A DNA stretch of 64,000 nt from Pegoplata infirma. Taxonomy: Eukaryota > Arthropoda > Insecta > Diptera > Anthomyiidae. Positions 53,506-64,000 of this stretch are shown piece by piece. The notes under the pieces were generated by a model. It saw only the letters and a list, made by a program, of their open reading frames with translations. It did not search any database and was not told where the DNA came from. The stretch is taken from the NCBI GenBank assembly GCA_963921195.1, contig OY992537.1:620001-684000 (forward strand). Reading direction: 5' to 3'. The first letter of the stretch is position 1; every line of letters starts with the position of its first letter. A program made the translations under genes and the position numbers.

Positions 53506-54849
53506 TCACAGACTCAATTCCGTTCGGAAGTGGAATAAGTGGTTCACTCGTAAAACGCAAAGCAAATACTTTTTTTCGGAATGAAACCACTTTTAGCAAA
53601 TCAATTCCACTTTGATTTTTGAAAGTGATTTCATTCCGAAAAAAAAATTGTTTTGCGTTTTACGAGTAACAACTTTTTATACCCTCCACTCTAGTGATAG
53701 AGGGTATATATAAGTTTGTCATTCCGTTTGTAACACATCGAAATATTGGTCTAGGACCCCATAAAGTATATATATTCATGACCCTTGATCGATTTTAAGT
53801 CGATCTAGCGATGTCCGTCCGTCCGTCCGTCTGTCTGTCTGTCTGTCCGTTGAAAACACGCTAACTTTTGAAAGACTTTACGGAGGCTCCTAAAGTTTGA
53901 CATATATGTTGTCCATTTACCGGGTCAGGTTGGTATTGCAATCCAGCGAAATCGGTCCAGTGGTTCAAAAGTTATGAGCAAAAGAGTAAATTTCGGCAAG
54001 GGTATTTTTCGAATTTAAAAGATTAAAACCACTATAACATTCGAAAGACAACTCTGAGGGGGCTGAAGCTTAGCATATATATTTGTCGCTCCCCAAGGCT
54101 GTTTGGTTTTGAATTTCAGCAAAATCGGTTCAGTGGTTCAAAAGTTATAAGAAAGCACTGAATATCAGATTTGTTTCACCTTAAACTGTTGAAAACTCGT
54201 TAAACAAGTTTTAAAAGCATGGTGAAATACCAGTTTTGTAAAACTTGTTGTTGTTTGTTTTCTTGTCGTGGGGTGCAGTTTAGTTGTTAGACAAGTAAAT
54301 ATTTGTTATTGTTTTGTTATTGTTAGTGTAACTGTATGTAACGGGAAAAAATCAAACAAAATATGTGTATGATTGAATATTAATTTGTTTTTGGTTTTTA
54401 AAGAAGAGGATGGTAACAAAACAAGAGGAAATCATGTGAAATAGTTTTTTTTTTGTATTACATATACATTGGTATAAAACAACAAAACTATTTTACAAAG
54501 TAATTTGTTACTCAACGAAATTGTACACTAAAAAAATATTTACACTCAAAAAAAATGTTACACTCAAAAAAAAATTGTACACATTATTATTTTTTTTTTA
54601 ATGAAATGGCAGACTCAAAAAAATGTTGACAGTCAAAAAAATTTTACACTCAAAAAAATTTGATTGATTAAAAGAAAGTTTGACTCAAAATAATATACAT
54701 ATTTCTAATAAAAAATTTGTAATGCAATTTTTTGAAATTTTTTTTAGAAAATTACTATCAGATAACATTGTGGAGGGTATTCATAGATTCGACCAAGTCG
54801 AATTTAATTTTTCTACTTGTTTTAAATCCGATCGGAATTGAGTCTGTGA
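53506..54849. mobile_element. CACAGACTCAATTCC MITE, split by a mini-me copy
   Basis: TCACAGACTCAATTCCGTTC at the left and GATCGGAATTGAGTCTGTGA at the right, flanked by CATG on both sides (53502-53505, 54850-54853). The left part contains the same internal folding as the copy at 15045-15267; the mini-me inserted at 53675. Confidence 0.8.
53675..54823 (+). mobile_element. Intact mini-me copy (about 1.15 kb)
   Basis: Starts TTTTATACCCTCCACTCTAG, has the conserved CCCCATAAAGTATATATATT core and GTCCGTCCGTCTGTCTGTCT tract, and ends GACCAAGTCGAATTTAATTT then TTCTACTTGTTT. This is the longest uninterrupted member in the window and a reference for the others. The start and end words form a GAGGGTAT inverted pair. 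No coding capacity; mobilisation, if any, is in trans. Confidence 0.88.
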
Positions 54850-55349
54850 CATGCACCTAAATAAAATTTCAGTGACGGTTACAGTGATGGTTACATGTGA
54901 CTTACCAAAATTGTTATAAATGAAAATTTTCACTTATGGGTGTATGATACCTGCTGTTTTTAGGTAACTTGTTCCTAACTTTATTTGGGGCTTTCTATGG
55001 AAATTTTGATAACTAACATGAATTTATCGTAATTCCCATATAAAAACCTTAATAAAGTTAGCAACTAGTTACTTGTAAAAAGCAATTATCATACGCTCAT
55101 TACCAACTACTATTCCACATTTAATCAATGGATATTTTCATACATTTTATGAAAAACTTCATAAAACGTTTCAAACAAGTTCTACGAATATTTTCATTAT
55201 TTATATGCAAGTTTTCATTGAAAGGAACTTTAATGACACCAGTTTCATTAATCAAATGAAACCTGTCTTCGGTTGAAAACGTGAGTCATTTTTCATTAAG
55301 GTTAAGTCAATTTTCATTAATTTCACGAAGCTATTTTTTTCAGTGTATG

Positions 55350-55870
55350 AGCCATTACTTGTGATAATCGGGTTACTAAGAGAGCACGTAAGAGCACGTT
55401 AAACGTGTTGTATTTTTCTGACTTTTGCTAAAACAGTCGAACTTTGACCCGCGATAATTTGAAAACTACACCGAATTTTGAAAATCCAAATATGCAACAT
55501 ATCATATATAAACGTTGATATCTATGAGCCAAATTTTCAGTGACGACCAAAGGCATGTTTCCAAACAGTAAGGCGAAATTTTTGGAATTGCCCACTTGCA
55601 AAACAAAGAAAATTTAAGTATATCAATATAAATACACGAAAAACAAAAGAAAATGCATAGCAATGTTTTCACCGTTTTTTTTTTTAATTATAATTGACAA
55701 CATAGTGTTTTTTAATGATCACTAGACAACAAATTAAAAACATATTCGTGTTGAAATACGAAGAAAATTCTCTTCGTTGGAGAATCAAACAAAAAAAAAG
55801 CTGTGTGTTTTTTTTGTCTAAGAAAATCTGCGTGGGGATTCAAATTTGAATTTTCTTATTGGAAAATTTT
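55350..55870. other. No recognised feature
   Basis: AT-rich, non-coding; precedes the putative transcription start at 55875. Confidence 0.4.
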
Positions 55871-55871
55871 A

Positions 55872-55910
55872 TTCAGTTAGTGTTTCGTACTCGTCGAGTG
55901 TTGTTCTCGG
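55872..55910 (+). promoter_or_regulatory. Possible core promoter (Inr with DPE-like element)
   Basis: TTCAGTT at 55872-55878 fits the insect initiator (TCAGTY, A+1 at 55875). TGTTCT at +28 to +33 matches five of six positions of a DPE. The following 300 bp are less AT-rich than the surroundings and could be a non-coding first exon ending near a GTTAGT donor at about 56180. If so, it may serve the coding exon at 62544, about 6.3 kb downstream. This is inference from short motifs. Confidence 0.3.
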
Positions 55911-57001
55911 TTTCTTCTCGAGAGGATTCGTTGTTCCACACAGAAAATCTTCCTCATTTCTTTCATAGATAATAGACACTCACAACAAAATACAGAAAAC
56001 ACACACAAAAAATACCTACTTCCCCCTAAATCAATACATACATATAAAATCGGAGGAATTATATACATCTATATATAAAAAAATAATAAAAAAAGTAAAA
56101 GTCTGTTATAAAATTAACATAAAACAACGTGAAAAGGCATCCCTTGTTTGTAAAACGTGTACTTAACGTGTTCATTTTATGGTTAGTAAATTTAAATCCT
56201 TCAAAACAAATAATTAAAAGGAAAACTGTTAAATTACGTTACATAACATAATGTTCAAATTTTGAAAATCTAGCAAAATGACATGTATGCCGCTCGTACG
56301 CATAACTTCGGCATTTTTTTAAAGAATAAATAATTAAAAAATTATAAAAATCATAAAATATTAAAAAAAAAATTTTTATTGTTTATAAATTACAAACAAA
56401 TCGTGAGAAAAAAAAAACATTATTTTGAAAATGTAGTAAAATTAATAGTGAAAGCTGCATATAAAAAGTAATAGTGAAACACAAGAGGTTGAGTTGAAAT
56501 AATTAGTATTTACTGAGTGTGTGTGGATGCTGCATACGTATGTATGGATGTACTTACAAAGTACCAAGAATTTTCAGAGAAAAATTAGAATAGAAATGTC
56601 TCGGGCATTTTGTGTGTGTAATGTGTACAAGTAGTGCCGCCGCCGTTCGATGTTGCACACAGTTTAACGAACTGAGTTCATTTCTATTTTTGAATTTCAA
56701 AATCATCATTGGCAGCAGCAAGCAGCATGTTAATACGAAACACCAGCAGCACAAACCGACAACAACTACATACCAGATTCTTCATCAGGCTTTTCAGCCA
56801 TTTTCGTTTAGTTCATGATCATTATTGTTGTGAGCATTATGGTTTTCCTCTTTGTTTTAGTTCTTGATGAGGTTGAAAGTAGTGGCGCGCCATCAAAGTC
56901 TTTCATCCCCCCTTTTTTTTGCGGTTTTTAGGGAAGGCTGATATACTAAATGGTACATTAGGATGGTTTGTTTTTTGGCGTGATAATTTTTTTTAAGGTG
57001 C
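55911..57001. other. Non-coding stretch, possible leader and intron
   Basis: No supported gene. Contains GTGTGT and CAGCAGCA-like simple words around 56510-56760. The small frames at 56554-56818 on both strands mirror each other and show no family resemblance. Confidence 0.35.
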
Positions 57002-59256
57002 GTGCACACTAGAGCACCCATAAATGCAAATGTGTTAATTTTTCCACTCCCCGCGCAATTTCCGGTAGATTGGGTGTTAAAAATAATATCCGTGCCAAAA
57101 CTGGACCAAGCGGATGAAAACAGGCCAGTCACTTTCGACTTTTAGCCCTAAAAATGGACTAAAATTAGTACACACATTTTTAACGCTATAACTTTTAATC
57201 TAAGGGCTTTACGAAAAAAATGCATATAATGATTTGGATGCAGAACCAGATGACAAACATTTTTGTCATACACCATTTCCAGATATCTATGGTCCGTCGT
57301 GGTGATTTAGGCGTTCAAAATCAAAAATTGTGATATAATAATTTTTCAAACGGCCCACGTTATTTTATGGATGACTGTATTTCGGTTTGGTCATCTCAAG
57401 ATCGTAGGATAGTTTAAGTAGCTTAAACTGGGAAAACAGTTCCAAGAAATCTCATGTCTGTTAGTCAGAATATAAGGGCCAAAGTTCACGACTTTCCTTA
57501 TATTTAGTTTTTGTGCACATATTTGGCTTAAAATACGTCGCAGACAATAAATGTTTTCACGAAACGTGTAGAAAGGAAAATTTCCTACAAATATTGGTAT
57601 TTGCATTTTTTTGTCTGATTGACTCCTTTTGAGATAGAGAGAAAATTATCGAAATTTTACCAAATCTATGTATTGGAGTACTACTTAAAATTAAACTTTA
57701 GATTTTCAGTGTGTTCGGGTCGAAATATTGTGAAACTAGGTCCAAAAATTATATGATAAAAATTTAAGGAAAATCAAAGAACTCTAACCCTTTCCACTTT
57801 TTGAATTTTGGGCAAAGATACCATAATTAATAAAAATATATCGTTTTATGAAAAAATTTTAATAGAATTTTTTATTTATTTATCATTTACTCCAAAATAC
57901 TTGGATAAAAAAATTAACATGCTATGACATCTTTAACTCCGTTCAAAATTTTATGCAACGAATTACCATGGATTCTAAGGGTACTTAGAATGAGTATTTT
58001 CGAATTATTAAAAATTTAATTAAACCAAATTTTAAAAACTAATATTTCAACTTATCACATATGATTCGAAAATCCATACTCACAAATATTTGTAAAATTC
58101 TTATGTGTCCAAATTCATTAATGAAATTTTTATACAAAATTTGTTGAATAAACCTCAAATAATTTTATTGAATTTGAATCTTAAGGACATATTTAATTAG
58201 TTATGTTTATAGAAATCTTAATTTTCGAAATTTTGTGTACTAAAATTTTTCAAATATCAAAAATTCGCATTTGAAGTACCCCCAAAATCCATGGTAATTT
58301 GTGGCATAAAATGTTGCACGGCTTAATGATGTCATAGAAAGTAAGTTTTAGTCAAACTTTATTTTGAGTAAATGCTAAATAAAAAATATGATTGAATTAA
58401 TTTCGCTAAAAAAAATATTTTTGTTTTGAATTATGGTCCTTTGGTCTAATACTCGAGAATTTGACCTCAAATTAACACGGGATATAGTTTTTCGATTTTC
58501 CTGAAATTTTTACTATATCATTTTTAGACCTAGTTACACAACATTCCGACCCCAATACATTAAAAATCTAAAGTTTAGTTTTAAGTGCCACTCTAATATA
58601 AAGTTTTTGTAAAACTTCGACATTTTGCTCTATTTCTCAAAAACAGCCAATCAGATAAAAAAAAATAGTTATGCCAATATTTTTCGGAAATTTTCTGCTC
58701 TGAAAGTTGTGTGAAAACATTCATTGAGTGCGACCGACGTGCTTTAAGACAAATATTTTCAAAAAAAAAAACGTAATATAAAAAAAATCGTGAACTTCGA
58801 CTTTAATATTTTGACTACTTATCAGACATGAGATTGCTTGGAACTGTTTTCCGAGGTTAAACTACTAATAACACCCTACGATCTTGCGATGACCAAACCG
58901 AAATACAGTCATGAATAAATAAACGAGGGCCGTTTGAAAAATTATTATATCACAATTTTTGATTTTGATCGCTTAAAACACCATGATGGACCACAGAAAT
59001 CTGGAAATGGTGTATGACAAAAATGTTGCTCATCTGGTTCTGCATCAAAATGATTATGTGCATTTTTTTCTTAAAGCCCTTAGATTAAAAGTTATAGCGT
59101 TAAAAATGTGTGTACTAATTTTAGTCCATTTTTAGGCCTAAAAGTCGAAAGTGACTGGCCTGTTTTCATCCGATAGGTCCAGTTTTGGCACGAATATTAT
59201 TTTTAACGCCCAAGCTAAGTATATCCAGTGTATATCATGGGTGCTCTAGTGCACAC
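57002..59256. mobile_element. 2.25-kb giant palindrome (full-length foldback element)
   Basis: The left half (57002 to about 58125) is the reverse complement of the right half (about 58135 to 59256) throughout, with scattered mismatches and small gaps. Paired examples: CACACTAGAGCACCC with GGGTGCTCTAGTG; CGTGCCAAAACTGGACC with GGTCCAGTTTTGGCACG; ACCAGATGACAAACATTTTT with AAAAATGTTGCTCATCTGGT; and TTACCATGGATT with AATCCATGGTAA near the centre. There is almost no loop. Short frames within are not coding. Confidence 0.92.
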
Positions 59257-59564
59257 GAGAGATAAAACTGATAGAGCTTAAGCAAAATACATCTCTGTAA
59301 ACCTATCAATATAGATTTTTGGAAGGTTATTTACAATGTTGGAGTACTTCAATCTGTGGAAAATTGTTTACCTTCTTTACCTTCTGATTTATAGCCATTT
59401 GAATGGGGAAAATTTTAATTTTATTCCGATCCTGGTGCAGTTTTTCGGGAAAAGCTTGGTCACATAACGTGCGATATCACTGTTGAACAAATTTATAAAA
59501 ATGAGTGCTCATGAATCAGAATACATGAATTAAATAGACTTTTACCTCCTGATTCCAAATCTGT
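59257..59564. other. No gene; MITE fragment
   Basis: 59335-59375 holds ACAATGTTGGAGTACTTCAA, a fragment of the family at 22121-22592. Otherwise nothing recognised. Confidence 0.45.
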
Positions 59565-60094
59565 ATTCCAAATTCTTTTATCAAGTAAGGTTTGTAAGAT
59601 ATTCGCGTTTGAATATTGAAAAAAAAAAACGCTAATTTAGCACTCCCCTGTAACGTATTCTTTAGTTTCTTACAAAAAAATAGGACTTGATTTAGTATAA
59701 CTGATACCTTTTGATTCCAAATCTGGCATCCAAATTTTTGTAATGCATTCCGTTTTTGAAATATTGGCTTTTAAAAAACTCAAACTCCATTGTTACGCAC
59801 TTTTATTCCTTATAAATCACACTAAAATTTTCAAACGCGAATATCTCGAAAACGGAACATGCTAGAAAAATTTGAATTGCAGTTTTGGAATCAGGAGGTC
59901 CATTTTATATAAGATCCAGTTCTTTTTTGTAGAAGTAATTTTTTGGTTTTTTGACTTTTTAACAGCGAATATCTCAAAAACTGTACGTGCTAGAAAAATT
60001 TGGATGGCAGATTGGGAATCAGAAGACCAAAATCTTGAAGGACCAGTTAGAAAATTCACTGGGCGGTTTTTGGTGTCGAACAGTGTATTTTTTA
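59565..60094. repeat. Dispersed repeat, copy 2
   Basis: Matches 5452-5980 in the same order (AAGATATTCGCGTTTG, AAATCTGGCATCCAAATTT, ATCTCAAAAACTGTACGTGC, GTGTCGAACAGTGT). The opposing open frames at 59862-60195 are strand shadows within the repeat. Confidence 0.7.
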
Positions 60095-60578
60095 AATTAG
60101 AATTTTTAATTAACTCGATAGTTTTTAGATATTTTAAAACCATGACCAATAAAATATTTCGTTTTGTTAAAAAGTTACACTATTTTAAACTTTGAAAAAA
60201 AAGTTTGGGATTTTCTTCCCAAAAAGTACCAACATTCTTTTGCTTCCAGCTTAAAAGTTTCGTTTTGAACATGTACATTGTGTTTATTGATCTGAAAGGA
60301 AACATCACGTAGATGTTTAAAAAAAATAGCGTGTCAAAATTTTTTATTTTGTGCTCCCCAGCCTCATCGAAAGTTGGCCCATTTTTAACACAAATTTCAA
60401 CTTTGCCCTCTCTGGGAAAAAAGCGCACGCCTCTGTTATCCCTACCAAATTTGAATTTTTATCGGATAATAAACAGCAGATTGGCAAGCACTTAAAATCT
60501 TTGTATGCAAAAGGATTCCTACTTTAGGGTGCCCTGGAGGTGCCCCTATTGGACATGTGGGTTCCACTGTCCAAACGA

Positions 60579-61630
60579 AATTACATTAGCTATAACCGGT
60601 ATAAATTTCACTGCAATCGATCCAGTACTTACTGAACGGCCGAATTATTTCCGAAAAAAATATATAATAAACCACAGTGCGCAGTTGAGTGGTTAAATAC
60701 ACTAAAAAAAAAATTTAAAAATTTAAAAATGTATGTTGTGTTTGTATATTATATGCAGGTTACTTCCTTATTTTTCTTTTTTTTCTGTTTTCGATTTACG
60801 TTTGTTTCTGATGTCTTTTGACAGCGCTAATTCCATTCTAAACTAAATGAAATACGGGGATAATAATATTTTGTTGTTGTTTATGTTTTTTATTCAGGGT
60901 TATTTAAATTTGACAACTGTCATCATACATTTAAATGTATATTGAGATGAGAAACTAAAAAATAATAGTATTTTTCCTACAAGAAAAATAATTAAGAAAA
61001 AAAGTGAGAGTGTTAAGTTGGCTGTTCCGAATCTTTTATACCCTCTAAAATTTGTCCCAAAATGTCATTGAGAGAAACCTTCCGCCTCGCGATTTTTGCA
61101 CTTCAGTAAAACAATTTCATCATTCAAATTATTTTTGTATAGCAATAAAATTAATTTAATCACCTATCTCTGTTCTTTTTCTGACAACAAATATTTAATT
61201 TGTTTTTCAGAGGTTGTTTTAGTTATTTAGGGGGAAATTTGTTCACCCATAGTCCAATGTTTCCAAACTTAACCAGCATTTGACTATAAGAAATATTCGT
61301 CCCAAACTTCAAACTTATTTATCGTGCTTGCCACAGACGGAGATCGCTTGGATGTCTTAAAATCGATCATTAACAAGTGCAGCAACCAAAATCGGAATAA
61401 AATGAAACCAAATTCCATAACAAAACCTTCAGGCTTTTTTTAGTTTAGTGCGATTATTATAATTATTATTAATTGAAATCTCTGTAAAAGGCGTATACTA
61501 ATTTTTTAATTACCTTTTAATAACAATCATACACAACGGTACACAGTGTTTTATTTTTAACAATTCGGCCATTCAGCAAGTACTGGACCGATTGCAGCGA
61601 AATTTATACCGGTTATAGCTAACGTAATTT
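60579..61630. repeat. Inverted repeat pair, arms about 75 bp
   Basis: 60579-60652 (ATTACATTAGCTATAACCGG to TGAACGGCCGAATT) is the reverse complement of 61555-61630 with few mismatches. A second pair, AACAAAACCTTCAGG (61428) and CCTTGAGGGTTTTGTT (61669), overlaps it. This may be a decayed TIR element of about 1 kb, probably within the intron before the exon at 62544. Confidence 0.65.
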
Positions 61631-61880
61631 CGTGCTTAAATAAAAATATCACACTAAAGAAAAAAAACCTTGAGGGTTTTGTTATGGGAAATGCCAACTT
61701 TCATTTGCTTTTAGTTTCATCCCATTTCGATTCTGAAAGTTCGATTTTGTATTACATATAGATATTACAATTATCTATATTTAATATATTTAATGGGGTT
61801 CTAGACCGATATTTCGATGCGTTACACACGAAATGACAAAGTGAATATGCCCCAATACTGTTGTTGGAGGGCATAAAAAA
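61036..61880. mobile_element. mini-me-like fragments
   Basis: TTTTATACCCTCTAAAATTTG (61036) and, reversed, GGGTTCTAGACCGATATTTCG to TTGGAGGGCATAAAA (61797-61877) are recognisable but decayed mini-me ends; no intact GTCY tract remains. 61881-62487 is non-coding. Confidence 0.55.
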
Positions 61881-62543
61881 AATTTATAATAAAAACATAC
61901 ATTTTTAAAGAGACGAATTTCGTCAGCGACATTTTTAAATATCTACGTCTGTATTTATTTATGTATGTTTGTACTTGTTTCGAAAAATGTGAAAAAAAGA
62001 AAATGGAAATATGTATATATTAATGACCCAATATTCTGACATAATTTGTTCTATATTTTTGTTTTTATAAATGACTTAATGATAATTATCACCTGATTGT
62101 TTCACTGAAATAGAAATGTTTTTATGCATTTCAAATTTGAATAATTTTCGCTAAAATCTTTCGTAAGTTTTTTTCTTAAACAGTGTTTTTTTTTGGTTTT
62201 TTGCAATTTGTTTGTAATTTAAAAATAATAATTTTATAATGACAAAAAAGTGAAAGCATTGTAATAATTACATATGTAAATATTTTCTTCTAGTCTAGCT
62301 GCGAAAGACAAGTGTTTTTTAAATGATTAAAGGTTACCGATTGAAAAGCTCATATATTCTCGTGTAATAAATACATAATTCAATAATATTATTAACAAAA
62401 TATCGGAGTGCATTACAACAAAGTTAATACGCACACTTCATATTAACTTAGATAAAAAGATTAACCATAATATAAATTATATTTAACAGAAAAAGTAGAT
62501 AAATTCAATATTACGCGTCGTTTTACATAATTTCTAATCGAAA

Positions 62544-63405
62544 ATGTCGGGGCAGCAACCGCCGCCAAATGGACCACGAGGTTGGAATCCACGTGCGCAT
62601 AACCCAGCCTCTCCATCGCCATCATCTTTTATGTATCGTCCTCCATCACCATGGACACCGGTGGCGCCTAGTCCACCACCCATAATCTCAGGACCACGTC
62701 GACCATCAATGCCATCGCCAGCACCCATGAGTCCTACACCATTTGCTCATGCAATGTCACCAGGTCCAAATAATTTACGTGGCACTCGTGGTTCAAACAC
62801 TATGCCCTATCCACGTCCTCAATGGCCGCAACAGTCACCTTTGGCTGGAAATCTTTCGCCGGCTCCCTATCAGCCACCAATGTTTCAGCCCACTTTTTTC
62901 CCCAATCAAGGGGGACATTATTCGCAACCCTCAACACCCCAACTGCCAGCAAAGGTCTGTCCATCGCCTACAGCATATGGTGGTCCGAATGGTCCAAGAC
63001 CTTTCCGTCCTTTGCAAAATGTGCCGATGCAGCATCAAAATTCATATGGCGGTGGTCCTTCTAGCTCATTTCAACTTTCCCCCACACCATCCCCGATTGT
63101 CTGCCAGACACCTAGTTCCGAGTTTATGTACGGCAGCAATCGTCAAACTCCGATGTCACACGCTTACGAAACACAACAACAATATCCGAGACAACCACCA
63201 TCTTCGATGCAACAACGTCCGCAATCACAAAATCAATACGACTATGTTGGTGTACCCCTAGAACCTCCACAACCTAAATCGTATGTGATTTATGATGATG
63301 AAGAGGAATTTGGTCCATCAACAGCTGAAATCATTGCAAATCAATCTCAAGATTATGTTGATGAAAAACTGGCGGAATATCAAATGACAATTTTACAATT
63401 GCAAG
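62544..63405 (+). CDS. Unrecognised proline/serine/glutamine-rich protein, first coding exon
   Basis: ATG at 62544 has a good fly context (GAAAATG). The exon encodes 287 residues and ends CAAG before a consensus donor GTGAGTG at 63406, phase 1; the gene continues beyond the window. The codons are markedly less AT-rich than the surroundings. Residues 1 to about 235 are low-complexity Pro/Ser/Gln with many SPTP, PSP and PPxP words. An acidic YDDEEEFGPSTAEII follows at about 247-261. The exon ends in what looks like the start of an amphipathic helix (NQSQDYVDEKLAEYQMTILQ), so a coiled coil probably follows. Proline-rich N-terminus plus coiled coil suggests an adaptor or RNA-processing protein, but I do not recognise the family. 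An acceptor TTTAACAG at 62482-62489 may join it to an upstream leader exon. Confidence 0.85.
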
Positions 63406-63574
63406 GTGAGTGAAATATTAACATTAAAATAATTTAAGGCGAATTAAAATAGGTCCATACTTCAGCTTTACCATCCTTTGCGACAATTTAAAATAGTTCG
63501 TAACCGAATGCACCTGCAAAATTTAACACATTTCGATTAAACTACCATTACAATACAGATTCTGTAATTTTTTT

Positions 63575-64000
63575 TTTTTAAATTTCAACTCAGTGAAACT
63601 GAAATAAATGTTTAAAAAACCGGCAGTTTTTGGAATTTAGAAAAACTGTAAATGCAGTTGTGTAAACAAGACCTTGAACCACCACTGAGCAATGTTTAAG
63701 GATTACACCACATTATCCGTAAAAGTTACAGAGGGTTAAAGTTGAAAAATCGATAAAAATGGATTGAAATAATCCATAGTGTTTACCTTCTTTCGCTTTT
63801 TTTTAAGTTCTCCTTATATTTCAATCTTTTCCAGCGTAACACAAAGTCAGTACATATAAGAGATTGTTTTAATGTTGGTTTTATAGATGCTTCATCGTTT
63901 GGTAAGAAGTTATAAGACGGTTAAGTTTTGAAACCAAAAATTAAGAGTTTTTAAATTTTCGAAGTTTTTTGATCAGGGATTTCAGCCCCCTCTATAAAAT
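63575..64000. repeat. Dispersed repeat, uninterrupted copy
   Basis: Same repeat as 10600-11560, without the 518-bp insertion; it continues past the window end. It lies in the first intron after the exon ending at 63405. Confidence 0.85.

Larger units (their letters stand above)
52830..55349. mobile_element. TIR element with CATACACTGAAAAAAATA ends
   Basis: ATACACTGAAAAAAATA at the left and TATTTTTTTCAGTGTAT at the right are perfect inverted repeats. Both sides hold TTTCATTAA and AATGAAA words. Nested inside is the element 53506-54849. Small frames at 52952-53134 and 53149-53379 are not gene-like. Confidence 0.75.

Noticed and set aside
59862..60195. Two opposing frames of about 100 codons
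   Set aside because: They lie in the dispersed repeat also found at 5452-5980, where they are not conserved as frames.
62534..63261. Frames on both strands overlapping the exon at 62544
   Set aside because: Shadows: only the 62544 frame has a proper start context and a donor site at its end.

Overview
The window is AT-rich, repeat-dense DNA from a dipteran fly, most likely a calyptrate (blowfly or house-fly relatives). The evidence is a spliced MSL2 gene clearly diverged from the Drosophila protein, many copies of a mini-me/DINE-like repeat with its GTCY microsatellite, and arrays built on a TTTTCTATAGAAAA core. The species cannot be fixed from sequence alone. Only two ordinary host genes are supported: msl-2 on the minus strand (coding exons 19840 to 17035) and the first coding exon of an unrecognised proline-rich protein on the plus strand (62544-63405, running out of the window). 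A possible promoter and non-coding first exon for the second gene lies near 55875.

Nearly everything else is mobile DNA. 1-2.6 kb: an 88%-like MITE fragment, a tandemly doubled TIR element and a hAT-type MITE nested in another TIR element. 3.0-6.4 kb: a tRNA-like Pol III unit and a 3.2-kb element with CCCAGC ends that contains a 630-bp hairpin and a Transib-type MITE. 6.6-9.7 kb: a 1.1-kb hAT-type element and four MITEs. 9.7-17 kb: dispersed repeats, several MITEs and mini-me copies. 20-26 kb: tandem repeats upstream of msl-2, then a tandemly doubled repeat hit by a 147-bp MITE and a 5'-truncated LINE carrying RNase H.

26.2-30.5 kb: a TIR element filled with a minisatellite. 30.6-35 kb: two tandem copies of another TIR element, one of which holds a BEL/Pao-derived remnant with an intact 458-codon chimeric reading frame. 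37.8-39.6 kb: a Transib element with perfect 5-bp target duplications that retains part of its transposase, including a RAG1-like GRP DNA-binding motif. 41.3-44.2 kb: a TIR element carrying a degenerate spliced gene with a minisatellite in one intron.

45.7-52.3 kb: a mini-me copy split by a hAT-type element, itself split by a second hAT-type element, which in turn holds a third hAT MITE, a CCCAGC element and another mini-me copy. 52.8-55.3 kb: a three-level nest. 57.0-59.3 kb: a 2.25-kb giant palindrome. Insertions were dated relative to one another by target duplications and by uninterrupted sibling copies in the same window. No CRISPR array, rRNA or bacterial-type operon was seen.
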